This document shows positions 52,977 to 63,996 of a stretch of DNA of 64,000 bases, in pieces; position 1 is the first letter of the stretch, and every line of letters starts with the position of its first letter. The position numbers were made by a program, and so were the translations under genes. Origin of the DNA: Chitinophagales bacterium (GTDB lineage Bacteria; Bacteroidota; Bacteroidia; Chitinophagales; CAIODY01); NCBI GenBank assembly GCA_947449695.1, contig CANFST010000010.1, forward strand, positions 1 to 64,000. Direction: 5' to 3'. Under the pieces are notes generated by a model that worked only from the letters and a program-made list of their open reading frames with translations, had not been told where the DNA came from and searched no databases.

Positions 52977-55900
52977 ATGAAACGAAACCTTACCCGTTCG
53001 CTTTTAGCTACCGCTTTCTTGTTTATTTTCTGTTCGGTCTCTAACATAAGTTGGGGGCAAACAACGGCTTTTGTTGATGCTTTCGGAAGAAGCAGCTTAA
53101 CAACAAGCGCACCCACAACTTACAGCGTTTCTGGAAGTGGAACACAGGCAATTGCTGCAAGTTTCAGTTCTTCACAAGGTAATTCCTTACAATTAAAAGG
53201 TGCAGCATCAACAACAGGGAATGAATATGTGAGTGGTTTAATTTCTTCATTTTCTTCTTTCAATTCGGTTTTGTCGTCTAATTCAGGTCTTGTAACATGG
53301 ACTGTTAATGTTAATACTACGAGAAGTTCTACCTTATCTGGAATCAGCACCTCTGGTGCATCCTCTTATGGACAAGCCGTTATACTTGCAGGAACGAGTG
53401 GAACATTTTCAAGTGGAAATGGTTACGCACTTGTCTATGGACCCTCAGGATCAAGAAATTATGAGTTAATATCTTACAATGGAGGAATTGCTACAACAAA
53501 GACTGTAATCATTAACTCTGGTACAAATGATTTTTCTGGCGCAACTAATTATGTTTCCCTTAAAGTTACTTACAATCCATCAGGTAATTTATGGTCATTG
53601 TATGTCAGAGATGATGGATCAAGCGATTGGACGGATGCTGGAACAGGAACATTTACACAAATTGGTTCTGCAACAGCTAATACAGATTACACGAGCTCTA
53701 CCATGGTTGCCTTTGGATTTTTTTGTAACCATTCCAATCCAGCAAGTCCACCAACGTTTAATTTCGACAATTTTAAAGTAACAGTTCCAACAGTAGCTAC
53801 TAACTATTATTGGAATGGCAGCAATACATCAGCATTAAGTGGTAACTGGAATGCTAGTTCAAATTATTTTAGCACACCAACTGCAACAACAACATTAGCC
53901 CCTTGGGTAGATGGTTCATCTAATATTGCCAATTTTCAAACGACCAATGGCGGTACAGTTACTTTGGTAGCCAATCGTACTTTTAATCAAGCCAATATAT
54001 CGGGAACTAATTTTATTTTCTCGACAGCCAATGGTGGTGGTTCGGGTTATCAATTAAATGGACCAATTGTTTTGGCTGCTAGTGCTGCACTTCAAATGCC
54101 TGTTGATAATAGTTTAACCAATGATGCAACATTAGATTTATTAGGGAATCTATCAGGGGGAAGTTCATCGGCATTAAATATTCGTTGTAACACCACCACT
54201 GCTGGTAGTTCATCACGTATAAATTTAGCAGCAAACAACGTGGCTGTTTCAGTTCCTACAGTTAATATAACAGGTTCAAGTACATCACAAGCAGGTTTTG
54301 TAGCCACTGCCACTGGCACTGCTGTTTCATCAAATATTGTAAATAATTCATCTGCTGCAACTATGATTGGTGCTACAGGTAGCAATGATATTACAGTAAC
54401 AGGAAACATGAGTGGCAGCGGTTCGGTTTTGTTTGCTGCAGGGCAAAATGGAGGTAATGGAAACATTACATTAACCCCATCTACTAGTAATACTTATAAT
54501 GGCACCACTTATTTTAATGGCGGAACTGGAACAGTTAAATTAGGCAATGTAAATGGATTGTCGTCTTCATCCGATATTGTGATGGGAGCTAATTCTACAT
54601 TTGGGCAAACATTAGATTTGAATGGTTATAGTCCAACTTTTCAATCATTAGCCTCAAATGGTGGAACAGGAAATATTACCAACAACTCAACTACTGCCAA
54701 CAGCACATTAACTGTGAATCAAACCAGTACAAAAACGTTTGGATTAGTAATTAGCGATGGTTCAAATAAAACAACTGCGGTAACAAAATCTGGTTCGGGT
54801 TCACTCACCTTAAGTGCTGTTAATACCTACACAGGCGGAACATCAGTAAGTGGTGGAACATTAGTGGTTTCAGGCAATACCTCTGCTTCAGGTGCTTATA
54901 CAGTTTCAAATGCAACGCTGAATATTACAGGGACGCCTACAGTTCCTGCAAGCTTTAACTTAAACTCAAATGGTATTTTATTAATCCCAGGTCATGCTAA
55001 TACTGGAACAAACCCAACAAGTTTTACTGCTGGATATCTTACTATGAATGGTGGAACAATCCAATGCAATGGAAGCGGAATTGATTTTAGTAATTCATCA
55101 GCAAAATATAAAGGAATTACATTGAGCAGTGGCGGTGGCACAATGGATGCAAATGGTGCAAACACCATCACATTGCAACCAACAATTTCGGGAACTGGTG
55201 GGTTAACACTCACCAACACTGGTGCTGCAGGGGGTATTGTTTTGGTAAACCAAGGCTCAAATAATGGTACAGCAAACACCTCGGCGCATACCTATTCTGG
55301 AGGAACAACAATTAATGGAAACACTAATGGCATAACTGTAAGAGTAGGCGGCGCTAATGCTTTCCCAACTACAACTGCATTAAACTTGAGCACATCAAAT
55401 GCTACTTTAGATTTAACCAATAATGGTGCTGGAAATTATAGCACTCAGGTAGGTTCATTAACTGGAAGTGGAAATATTACTTTAGGAAGTGCAACACTAA
55501 CCGTTTCGGGTACATCAAGCACTTCTTACTCAGGAGTAATGAGTGGTACTGGAGGTTTAACAAAAGCCGGAAGCAGTACATTGACACTATCTAATTCAAA
55601 TACTTATTCAGGTGCAACCAGTATTAATGGGGGTGCAATTTCAGTGAGTGCAGACAATAATTTAGGAACGGCCCCGGGTTCAGCAACTGCTGGAAATATT
55701 GTGTTGGGTGGCGGCACTTTATCTGCATCAGCTGGATTTACTTTAAATAGTAACCGCGGCATTGCTTTAACTGCTTCAACCAGCAGCGCAATTGATGTAG
55801 CAACTTCTCAAACGCTTGTTTATGGTGGAATTATTTCAGGTGGAGCATCAGGAAACCTTTCAAAAACATCAGCAGGTACATTAACATTCAGTGGAACAAA

Positions 55901-58900
55901 CACATATCCTGCAACAACTACTGTAAGCGCTGGTACTTTGAATTTGACTGGAAGTTTAGCTTCAGCAACAACTATTAACAGCGGCGCAACTTTGAGTGGA
56001 ACTGGCTCTACAAGCGGAACTTGCAGCATTTCAGGGACAATAAGTCCTGCTACATCAGGCACAATAGGCACCTTAAGCACTGGAAATTTTTCTATGGCTA
56101 ATGGAAGTGCTTATACTTTGGATATCACAGATGTTGGAACCTTAAATACTAATTGTGATAAAATTGCAGCAACAGGCACTTTTACAATTGCTCCCACCAC
56201 CACTATTAATGCAACTTTCAGCGGAAATGGAATTTCAAATTTTGTTCCCAACGCCACTTATAGTTGGGTTATTGGAACATATACTTCTGGCACACCTTCA
56301 ATTGGAACTGTTAATGTGAATGTAAGCGGAATTACTCCTCAAGGCCAATTCACAGTGAGTGCAAGTGGCGGCAATATAGTTCTGACCTATACCCCAACTA
56401 CATTAACCATTTCATCGCAAGCCGCAACAGCTACAAATTTAACACAAAACAGTACCAACAACAATATTTATACTTTGATTGGAACGGCATCAGGAGCTAC
56501 AGTTACAGTTAATGCGGTAACTTTTACTGGAATTTATACTGCAGCTGATTTAACTAATTTCAAATTATATTACAACACAACTGGAACATTCGGGACTACA
56601 ACTCAATTAGGAAGCACAATTACTTCAATTCCTGCAAGTGGAAACACAATAACTTTTTCAGGATTGAGTCAATCAATCGCAGTTGGCACACCTAGCTATT
56701 TTTATTTAACTGCCGATATTCCTTGTGCTGCAACTGGTGGAAATACTTTACAAATCAATGCTGTAGCTACAACCGATGTTGGTACAACATCTGCTGTAGC
56801 TGGCACAACATCAGCCGGTTCAAGTTTGAGTGTGGTAACAACAACACCTAACAATGTGGGTTCGGTTACGCCAACAGCTGGCAATAATCAAGTTTCCGTT
56901 GCTTTTGCAACGCCAAGCGGCTGTTATAGTGAAGTGATGATAGTTGCTACATCCACTAATGCCAACAACAATGGTACACCAACAGGCAATGGAAATAGCT
57001 ATACTGCCAGTTTAACTTATGGTAGCGGAACTGCTTTTGGAAATGGATTTGTTGTTTACAAAGGCTCAACCTCACCACAAGTGGTTACAGGATTGACTAA
57101 CGGAACTTTGTATTATTTCAAAGTATTTACAAGAAATGGAACATCCTGGAGTAGTGGTGTAGAATCAAGTGCAACACCTGCATTGATTCCTACAACCATT
57201 TATTCACAAGGATTTGAAACAGGAACATTATCAAGCCCTAACTATTCAGGCGGTGCTACAATGGATGCAAACTTGAGCAGTTCAAATTGGAGCGTTGCTT
57301 CTACAGCAGTTTTATTCACTGGAAGTGGTGGCTCAGGAACAAATGCGTTAGGCGTTAATCCATCAGCAACAAACGCTTCGCCATATACTTTAACATTTAA
57401 TGTTGCAAGCGGCTATCAACTTTCTGTAACAGCTTATAATTATTGGCGACAAACATCTACAAATGGAGCGTCAGTAACTTCAATCACTATTAATGGAACA
57501 ACTATCACTACTGGTTCTGTTACATGCCCTACTGCAGGTGCAAATATTGGCTCAACAAGTGTTGCCAATACAATATCAGGATTAACAGGAACAATAACTG
57601 TTTTGGTAAATATTAGTGGTAGTGGCTCATTTAGATTAGATGATTTTACTTTAATAGGAAATGTAACCACTGTTCCGAATTATTATTTAGCGACTAATTC
57701 AGACCCAACAATAGCTGCTAATTGGAGCACCAACACCAATGGAATTGGGGGAACTCAACCTACATCAATGTCTGTTGCTGGAAATTGGTATGTAACACAA
57801 AACAGCAATACACCAACCACAGCATGGGCAAATAGTTGGACACCAAGTGGAACTGTTTATATAGCTGCAAGTTCAACTTTTAACATTGCTGGCACGATGG
57901 ATTTAAGTAGCTCAACCCAAATAGTTGCTTTAGGTTCATCAGCAACTATTAACGCTACGGCAAATGGATATATTAAAACCAGCAACAGCAACGGGTTTTA
58001 TGGTAGTACATCTACTTCCATCAGCAATTCAAACAGCCCAACAATCAGCTTGAACACAGCATCAACAGTTGAGTACAATAGCATAAGCACACAATCCGTA
58101 ACCACAAGTGTTACTTATGGAAACGTGAAATTCACGGGGAGTGGTGGTACTTACAATATTTCATCGGCTTTAGGAACAAGTGGTTCGCCTTATGTTTTTG
58201 CCAATGGAACTTTGTCTTTATTGGCCGGAACGCTTTATTTATCAACTGCGGCGGCGAATACAAGTTATATTTCAGTAGGAAATGTTTCCATCACTGGTGG
58301 TACTTTAGATAATTTATCAACTGCATCTGGCACATCATGTTATTTGTATATAAGTGGTAACTGGTCGCAAAGTGCAGGCATAGTCCAGTTTTCAGGCAGT
58401 GGCTATGGCAAAATAATTTTTAGTGGTGGAGCTTCATCTACCTATTCAGGATTAACTTCCAGCTCAAGTTTTACTTATTGGTTAATGCAAGTTACTAACT
58501 CAACAACATTGACTTTGAACAGCAATGTGGCGTTAAATGGATTTACAAATGGCACCAATGTTTTTACACTTGATTTAAGCTCAACTTTGATTGATGGCGG
58601 ATATACAATTTTAGCGAACAACTCAAGCGGAACCACCAGTGGCAATGCTTTTGTGATTAGCGGCAATTATAAAGCAAGCAACAAAAATGGTTTTTCAGGA
58701 ACAGTGTCAACAACTATTTCAACTTCATCAACCTCATTGCAACTTAGCAGCAGCACTTATAATTTAATTTCATTAGGAAGTTCATCAACTGTTGAATATG
58801 CAGCAACAACAGGCACACAAACAGTTAGCGCAAGAAGCGATTACAACAATATGACATTATCAGGTGGCAGCGCAAAAACATTAGGCGGTGCATCAACTGT

Positions 58901-61900
58901 GTCAGGCGTTTTAACTTTGACAAATGGAATTTTGACAACTACTTCCACCAATTTATTAACGATGACAAATACTGCAAACACTGCAATATCAGGCGGTTCA
59001 ACTACTTCATTTATTAATGGACCAATCACTTGGACTTTAGGGACTGCGTCATCAGGCACTTACATTGTTCCTGTTGGCGGAAACTCAACTTATTACCCAA
59101 TGGCATTTACAGCAGGAACAATTTCTAGTGGAAGTCCAACAATCAATGTGCAAGCATTTGCATCTGCACCAACTGGAACTGCCGATGGAAGCACCATTGC
59201 AGCCGTTGGAACAGAATATTGGAAAGTTATAACTACTGGTTCAACATTTTCTGCTTCATCTTTTTCATTAGCAAAAACTATAAGTTTAGGCTCAATGAAT
59301 GTTATTGCTAAAAGCATTACCAATGGGGCTTTGAGCTTTTCAAGCTTTGGCGGAAGTTCGGGAACTGTGAGCAGCACAACAGGGTTGGTGAACAGCAGCA
59401 GTGGCTTGAATGGTGCATCAACACTGTATTTGTGCTTTGGCCAAACATTTCAAACTTATTATTTAAAATCTGGGGGCGCTACAAATAATTTGACAGATTG
59501 GTTTAGCAACAGCAACGGAACTGGCTCTAATCCTACATCTTTTACAGGTATTGGTATTTATTGGAACGTCATTAACAACACTTCAGTAACTAATGCAGCA
59601 GCTTGGGCTTTGGGCAGCAATTCAAAAATAATTGTAGGCGACGGAACAAATGCAACAGCATTCACCATTCCATCATCAGCTGCCATTACAGGTACAATGG
59701 ATGTTTTAAACAATGGTAATTTAATTATTCAATCATCCACTACCCCAACTTTAGGAACAATTTCAACAGGAAGTACTGTAACCTATGATGGCACATTGGC
59801 TCAAACTATTACAGCTACAACTTATCATAACCTAGTAATTTCAGGAAACCGTGGCACAAATGCAATTACCTTGCCTTCGCGACAAATAACTGTTAACAAC
59901 ACCTTTGACCCAAGCACTTTTAGTTCAACAGCAACAACACCTGTGGTTGTAAATACAGATACCTTCAATTTCAGTAGTGCAAGTTCACAAACAGTTCCTG
60001 CATTTTATTATGGCAGATTAAATTTAGGAACAGGACCTAGAACTTGGGCTTCCAGCGGCATTATTGATATCAATCAAGGATTTACGCCAACTTCAGGAAC
60101 CAATACAATAACTGGTAGTACAATTCGATATTCTTCAACTTTATCAGGTTGGATTTTATCTTCATTCACTACCAACTTTTCAGGTTATCAATATTACAAC
60201 TTAATATTTTCAGGCAGCGGTTCTTGGTCAATGAATAATTTAGCATTGAAAGTTAAAAATGATTTAACGGTTTCAGCAGGAACATTAATCTTGAATGGCT
60301 CATCATCCAATTCCAATGCGGTTTTCATTGTGGATGGAAAAGTAACTTTAAGTGGCGGAACAATTTTAACAAACAGCAATACTACATATTCATCAACATT
60401 TAATATAGGCGGAGATTTTACTTTGAATGGCGGAACGCTTACTCGTTCAGCAGGTGCAGCTGCGGCTTCTTTGGTTTTTAATAGCCCATCATCAATACAA
60501 AGTTATTCGCAAACATCTGGAACAATTTCTGGAACAATGTCAATTAATGTAGGAACCGGCTCGACAACGAACACCTTAAAATTATCTACTAACATGACTT
60601 TGGGATCGGCAACAAGCAATAATATCACTGTAAATGTTTTGAATGGTTCAGCGATTGATTTCGGAACAAATATTCTTACGCAAAACTCAACTGGCGGAAT
60701 TTTTAATTTGCAAAGTGGTGCCAATTTGTATTCGGGAAATGCAAATGGAATTGTGGCATCAATTCCAAATTCTGGTTCTGTGCAGGTTTCAAATATTACT
60801 TATAGTACTGGTGCAAACTATATTTTCAACGGCAGCGTTAATCAAATCACTGGAACTGGTCTGCCTGCTACAGTTAATAATTTAACAATTAATAATTCAG
60901 CATCAAGCGGTATTGTTAGTTTAACAGTTTCTACATCACCTAACAATTTATTTTTGAATGGTGGCTTTTTCAAAATTCCTTCGAGTGTTAATTTAAATAT
61001 CCCAACAAGTGTCGCCATTAGTTCAAATGGCGGCGATTTTGAATCTTCATCAACAGGCAATGTGAATTTTGCAGGAAGTAATTTGGTGAGTGGAACCGTC
61101 AATTTTTATCCAACCATCAACATCAACGGAACAGTAGATTTTGGAAGTGCTTCAGCAATTTATAGCACTATGAAAATGAATAATGGTGGCAGTATAATTA
61201 ATAACCCACCAGTTTATATTACTGGATCAACATTGCAGTATAACGCATCCGCAAATCGCGGATTAGAGTGGAGTGCTACCATCAATCAAGGGTATCCTTA
61301 TCATGTTCAAATCAGCAACAATTCAACATTTAATGTAAGTGGTGGAACCCCTTCTACAGCTCGTCAATGTGGTGGAGATGTTACAATTGACAATGGATCA
61401 ACATTCACCATGAATTCAACTGCTGATCAAATGACTGCGCCGGTAACTATTAAAGGAAATGTCAATATCAATGGAACACTTGAATTATCAGGTGTTTCAA
61501 GCGGTGATTTAGTTGTAAATGGAAACTGGACAAGAGCCAACGGAGCAACATTTACTCAACATCAAAGAAAAGTAACTTTCAACGGTGCTACACCGCAAAC
61601 TATCACTGCCGCTGGTGCTACAGCCGAAACTTTTGGGGCTATCGAAATTAATAATACATCTTCATTAACCGCAGCTAACAATGGCGTATTGATGGCAGCT
61701 GGTACTAACCTAATTATCAACGATAGTATTATTTTAACGCATGGCAAATTAAATGTTGGCAGTGGCGAATTACAGATTCAAAACACCAATACCAATGCTA
61801 TCAAAGGGCACCAAGCTATTTCGGGCAACCCGAATTCTTCACCATCTTTTGTAGTAGGAGCTATTCGCCGAAAAATTTCAACATCGGCTACTGATTATGA

Positions 61901-62981
61901 TTTCCCATTAGGCACTGATGCAGGCAACTATGAAGTAGCTAAAATAATAGTAAACAGCAATTCAAATGTTGATAATTTAAAAGCTACCTTTAATCAGTTT
62001 TCAAATAGCGGATGTAGCTATAGTGCTAATTTACCCAACTTTGCTGCACCTCCGCCAAGCAATGGTGGCAATCACAATTCAGCCATTACTGATATGTTGA
62101 ATTATGGCTATTATCAGGTTGAGCCTTATGATATCAGCAATGCCTTAATGACTTCTTACAGCATTAATTATGATGCTCAAATGACTTTCAACGGGCATAC
62201 CAATGGTTTAGTGGGTAGCAATGCTACAGGTGCTGTAGGTTATACTTTAATGAAACAACCATCATGTGGCAATGCTTGGGGTATGTATGGTGGCACTTAT
62301 AACAACACCATGCAATTAGCCAGCAATTCGCCTACTTTAAACACACCCGTTACTTTAAAATTATTTGGCTTGCAAGGCTTCTCCATCTTTGGTGGTGGCT
62401 TTAGCCCCGATGAAGTATTGCCAATTGAATTGGTTGATTTTACTGCGCAGCAATTAGGCAATGATGCTTCGTTGAATTGGACTACAGCCTCTGAAAAAGA
62501 TAATGATAAATTTGATATTGAACGCAGCACCGATGGCATTGCTTTCGAAAAAGTGGGTAGCGTACAAAGTAGAGGCAATATGGCTAATAACTACAATTTT
62601 ACCGATGCCAATATCACTAATTTAAATAGCGATATTATCTACTATCGCTTGCGTCAGGTAGATATGAGTGGCACATTTAATTATTCGCCCGTTCGCAGCA
62701 TCACCATCAATGCCGATGCCAACGGTTTCACGGTAAATAGTTTTTACCCTAATCCGTTTAGCAATAGCGTTCAGTTGCAATTATCAGCAGGGCAGGCTGC
62801 CACAGCCCACTATCAATTGTTTGATACCAAAGGCACAATGGTATTACAAGCCGATGCACATTTCAACAAAGGCAACAATGTTTTAACTATTGATGGCTTA
62901 AGCCAGTTGGCTAATGGTATTTATTTATTAAAAATAAATAGCGGTAACCAAAGCTACACAACCACTTTGCAAAAGCAATGA
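52977..62981 (+). CDS. Giant autotransporter-repeat surface adhesin with T9SS tail
   Basis: It has 3,334 residues from ATG 52977 (MKRNLTRSLLATAFLFIFCS), a signal peptide. The body is very rich in Ser, Thr, Asn and Gly, as in a beta-helix or stacked beta strands. Autotransporter-associated beta-strand repeats (PATR-like, GxLTLSxxNTYxG) occur near residues 605, 864 and 965. An FN3-like domain lies at about 1290-1400 (NNVGSVTPTAGNNQVSVAF to SSGVESSATP). Near the C-terminus PIELVDFTAQQLGNDASLNW to RLRQVDMSGTFNYS forms an FN3-like domain that usually precedes a T9SS sorting domain. The last ~80 residues, from FYPNPFSNSVQLQL to GIYLLKINSG, are the sorting domain. Inferred role: surface adhesion or matrix. 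Confidence 0.93.
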   Translation: MKRNLTRSLLATAFLFIFCSVSNISWGQTTAFVDAFGRSSLTTSAPTTYSVSGSGTQAIAASFSSSQGNSLQLKGAASTTGNEYVSGLISSFSSFNSVLSSNSGLVTWTVNVNTTRSSTLSGISTSGASSYGQAVILAGTSGTFSSGNGYALVYGPSGSRNYELISYNGGIATTKTVIINSGTNDFSGATNYVSLKVTYNPSGNLWSLYVRDDGSSDWTDAGTGTFTQIGSATANTDYTSSTMVAFGFFCNHSNPASPPTFNFDNFKVTVPTVATNYYWNGSNTSALSGNWNASSNYFSTPTATTTLAPWVDGSSNIANFQTTNGGTVTLVANRTFNQANISGTNFIFSTANGGGSGYQLNGPIVLAASAALQMPVDNSLTNDATLDLLGNLSGGSSSALNIRCNTTTAGSSSRINLAANNVAVSVPTVNITGSSTSQAGFVATATGTAVSSNIVNNSSAATMIGATGSNDITVTGNMSGSGSVLFAAGQNGGNGNITLTPSTSNTYNGTTYFNGGTGTVKLGNVNGLSSSSDIVMGANSTFGQTLDLNGYSPTFQSLASNGGTGNITNNSTTANSTLTVNQTSTKTFGLVISDGSNKTTAVTKSGSGSLTLSAVNTYTGGTSVSGGTLVVSGNTSASGAYTVSNATLNITGTPTVPASFNLNSNGILLIPGHANTGTNPTSFTAGYLTMNGGTIQCNGSGIDFSNSSAKYKGITLSSGGGTMDANGANTITLQPTISGTGGLTLTNTGAAGGIVLVNQGSNNGTANTSAHTYSGGTTINGNTNGITVRVGGANAFPTTTALNLSTSNATLDLTNNGAGNYSTQVGSLTGSGNITLGSATLTVSGTSSTSYSGVMSGTGGLTKAGSSTLTLSNSNTYSGATSINGGAISVSADNNLGTAPGSATAGNIVLGGGTLSASAGFTLNSNRGIALTASTSSAIDVATSQTLVYGGIISGGASGNLSKTSAGTLTFSGTNTYPATTTVSAGTLNLTGSLASATTINSGATLSGTGSTSGTCSISGTISPATSGTIGTLSTGNFSMANGSAYTLDITDVGTLNTNCDKIAATGTFTIAPTTTINATFSGNGISNFVPNATYSWVIGTYTSGTPSIGTVNVNVSGITPQGQFTVSASGGNIVLTYTPTTLTISSQAATATNLTQNSTNNNIYTLIGTASGATVTVNAVTFTGIYTAADLTNFKLYYNTTGTFGTTTQLGSTITSIPASGNTITFSGLSQSIAVGTPSYFYLTADIPCAATGGNTLQINAVATTDVGTTSAVAGTTSAGSSLSVVTTTPNNVGSVTPTAGNNQVSVAFATPSGCYSEVMIVATSTNANNNGTPTGNGNSYTASLTYGSGTAFGNGFVVYKGSTSPQVVTGLTNGTLYYFKVFTRNGTSWSSGVESSATPALIPTTIYSQGFETGTLSSPNYSGGATMDANLSSSNWSVASTAVLFTGSGGSGTNALGVNPSATNASPYTLTFNVASGYQLSVTAYNYWRQTSTNGASVTSITINGTTITTGSVTCPTAGANIGSTSVANTISGLTGTITVLVNISGSGSFRLDDFTLIGNVTTVPNYYLATNSDPTIAANWSTNTNGIGGTQPTSMSVAGNWYVTQNSNTPTTAWANSWTPSGTVYIAASSTFNIAGTMDLSSSTQIVALGSSATINATANGYIKTSNSNGFYGSTSTSISNSNSPTISLNTASTVEYNSISTQSVTTSVTYGNVKFTGSGGTYNISSALGTSGSPYVFANGTLSLLAGTLYLSTAAANTSYISVGNVSITGGTLDNLSTASGTSCYLYISGNWSQSAGIVQFSGSGYGKIIFSGGASSTYSGLTSSSSFTYWLMQVTNSTTLTLNSNVALNGFTNGTNVFTLDLSSTLIDGGYTILANNSSGTTSGNAFVISGNYKASNKNGFSGTVSTTISTSSTSLQLSSSTYNLISLGSSSTVEYAATTGTQTVSARSDYNNMTLSGGSAKTLGGASTVSGVLTLTNGILTTTSTNLLTMTNTANTAISGGSTTSFINGPITWTLGTASSGTYIVPVGGNSTYYPMAFTAGTISSGSPTINVQAFASAPTGTADGSTIAAVGTEYWKVITTGSTFSASSFSLAKTISLGSMNVIAKSITNGALSFSSFGGSSGTVSSTTGLVNSSSGLNGASTLYLCFGQTFQTYYLKSGGATNNLTDWFSNSNGTGSNPTSFTGIGIYWNVINNTSVTNAAAWALGSNSKIIVGDGTNATAFTIPSSAAITGTMDVLNNGNLIIQSSTTPTLGTISTGSTVTYDGTLAQTITATTYHNLVISGNRGTNAITLPSRQITVNNTFDPSTFSSTATTPVVVNTDTFNFSSASSQTVPAFYYGRLNLGTGPRTWASSGIIDINQGFTPTSGTNTITGSTIRYSSTLSGWILSSFTTNFSGYQYYNLIFSGSGSWSMNNLALKVKNDLTVSAGTLILNGSSSNSNAVFIVDGKVTLSGGTILTNSNTTYSSTFNIGGDFTLNGGTLTRSAGAAAASLVFNSPSSIQSYSQTSGTISGTMSINVGTGSTTNTLKLSTNMTLGSATSNNITVNVLNGSAIDFGTNILTQNSTGGIFNLQSGANLYSGNANGIVASIPNSGSVQVSNITYSTGANYIFNGSVNQITGTGLPATVNNLTINNSASSGIVSLTVSTSPNNLFLNGGFFKIPSSVNLNIPTSVAISSNGGDFESSSTGNVNFAGSNLVSGTVNFYPTININGTVDFGSASAIYSTMKMNNGGSIINNPPVYITGSTLQYNASANRGLEWSATINQGYPYHVQISNNSTFNVSGGTPSTARQCGGDVTIDNGSTFTMNSTADQMTAPVTIKGNVNINGTLELSGVSSGDLVVNGNWTRANGATFTQHQRKVTFNGATPQTITAAGATAETFGAIEINNTSSLTAANNGVLMAAGTNLIINDSIILTHGKLNVGSGELQIQNTNTNAIKGHQAISGNPNSSPSFVVGAIRRKISTSATDYDFPLGTDAGNYEVAKIIVNSNSNVDNLKATFNQFSNSGCSYSANLPNFAAPPPSNGGNHNSAITDMLNYGYYQVEPYDISNALMTSYSINYDAQMTFNGHTNGLVGSNATGAVGYTLMKQPSCGNAWGMYGGTYNNTMQLASNSPTLNTPVTLKLFGLQGFSIFGGGFSPDEVLPIELVDFTAQQLGNDASLNWTTASEKDNDKFDIERSTDGIAFEKVGSVQSRGNMANNYNFTDANITNLNSDIIYYRLRQVDMSGTFNYSPVRSITINADANGFTVNSFYPNPFSNSVQLQLSAGQAATAHYQLFDTKGTMVLQADAHFNKGNNVLTIDGLSQLANGIYLLKINSGNQSYTTTLQKQ

Positions 62982-63010
62982 GCATATTAGCGGTTAAATA
63001 AATTTTATTT

Positions 63011-63048
63011 AAAACCTTCCAAGTTGCTGCAACTTGGAAGGTTTTTTA
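63011..63048 (+). terminator. Terminator after the giant adhesin gene
   Basis: A perfect hairpin with the 16-base arm AAAACCTTCCAAGTTG and its complement, followed by a T-run, lies 30 bases past the stop. Confidence 0.9.
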
Positions 63049-63150
63049 TTTCAACTAATTTATTGACTCCAACGGCATTAAACATAGAACCATACATGTA
63101 TTTTTCGCCTCAACTGAATTTCATTTATTTACATTTAATTATGATTTGCT

Positions 63151-63170
63151 CAATCGGAAGTTTCCGATTG
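63151..63170. repeat. Perfect 20-bp palindrome
   Basis: CAATCGGAA and TTCCGATTG flank two central bases. A partial copy sharing GGAAGTTTCCGATT lies at about 63197-63212, so the motif is duplicated. Confidence 0.7.
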
Positions 63171-63374
63171 GGTTCGGAATACATAAATGCTTCGACTGGA
63201 AGTTTCCGATTAAGTAATTAATTTATTTACCAATGTAAGTGAAGTTATACTATGGTAATTCAAAGCTTCGCTTTGAAATTTGCTTGGTTTAAAAGAAAGG
63301 GCTAAATTTGAAAGATGAAAAGCATAACTGAATCATGCAGTAACAAAACTCCAAAGCTGAAAGGCTATGCTTCA

Positions 63375-63450
63375 GTTGTCGGAGAACAAACTCCGACAAC
63401 GGCTATGCTTAATTCAACGCATTTGAAGCAACACCAACAATGGCTGAAAA
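63375..63450. repeat. First copy of a ~76-bp hairpin-containing repeat
   Basis: A perfect 10-bp stem (arm GTTGTCGGAG, 63375-63384, complement 63391-63400, six-base loop) is followed by a stretch that recurs at 63820-63895 with few changes (for example CAACACCAACAATGGCTGA). Confidence 0.8.
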
Positions 63451-63648
63451 GGGTTTTGCATTAACCAGTGTCCATGAGCTCGAAACACGAAAGTGTTTTG
63501 CATTCAGTTACGTTTAGGAGCTCGAAACACAAAAGTGTTTTGCATCCAACGATGTCCATGAGTCCAAAACACAAAAGTGTTTTGCGTTCAGTGATGTCCA
63601 TGAACTCGAAACACAAAAAGGAATTGCATTAACCAATGCTTGGGAACA
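63439..63648. repeat. 42-bp tandem array, about five units
   Basis: The motif (C/A)(G/A)AAACAC starts at 63481, 63523, 63565 and 63607, each step 42 bp, with an edge copy before 63481. Most units carry the hairpin arm AAACAC with GTGTTT, perfect in the third (63565-63584, arm CAAAACAC). Read in one frame (ATG at 63440), the units give ETQKCFA...VHEL-like repeats with one TAG in the first unit. The array may be a decayed coding minisatellite. Confidence 0.8.
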
Positions 63649-63795
63649 AGAAACACAAGTAACAAATGTATTCATAGGTTTTTGGGAGCAGCAATGTTAT
63701 TTGATTATAAAATGTGCGTAACCAATTAAATACTGTTAATAAATATTTTACTGGCTGGTGGGTGCAAATACACTTTTAGGGCGTAGGTTTGGTTA

Positions 63796-63996
63796 ATGAA
63801 TCTACTTAAAATTAGTGGGGTTGTCGGAGGACAAACTCCGACAACGGCTCTGCACAATTCAACGCTTTCAAAACAACACCAACAATGGCTGAGAATTTCT
63901 TCTGATTTTGAAAATGGCATATACATTTGCATTATCACTAATCAAATTACCAATCAACAGCAAATCAGAAAATTAATCATTCAAAAAGATGAATAA
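63796..63996 (+). pseudogene. Possible T9SS sorting-domain remnant
   Basis: The frame gives 66 residues whose last ~30 (ENGIYICIITNQITNQQQIR then KLIIQKDE) resemble the end of a T9SS type A domain. The first ~25 residues are encoded by the second hairpin-repeat copy (63820-63895), so the frame is a chimera and not a normal gene. A short expressed peptide cannot be excluded. Confidence 0.3.
63820..63895. repeat. Second copy of the ~76-bp hairpin repeat
   Basis: The arms GTTGTCGGAG (63820-63829) and its complement (63836-63845) pair perfectly. The following bases match 63401-63450 closely. The copies are 445 bp apart. Confidence 0.8.

Noticed and set aside
53120-62578. Many antisense open frames inside the giant adhesin gene
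   Set aside because: They arise from its low-complexity Ser/Thr/Asn/Gly codons, give Val/Pro-rich products and lack starts.
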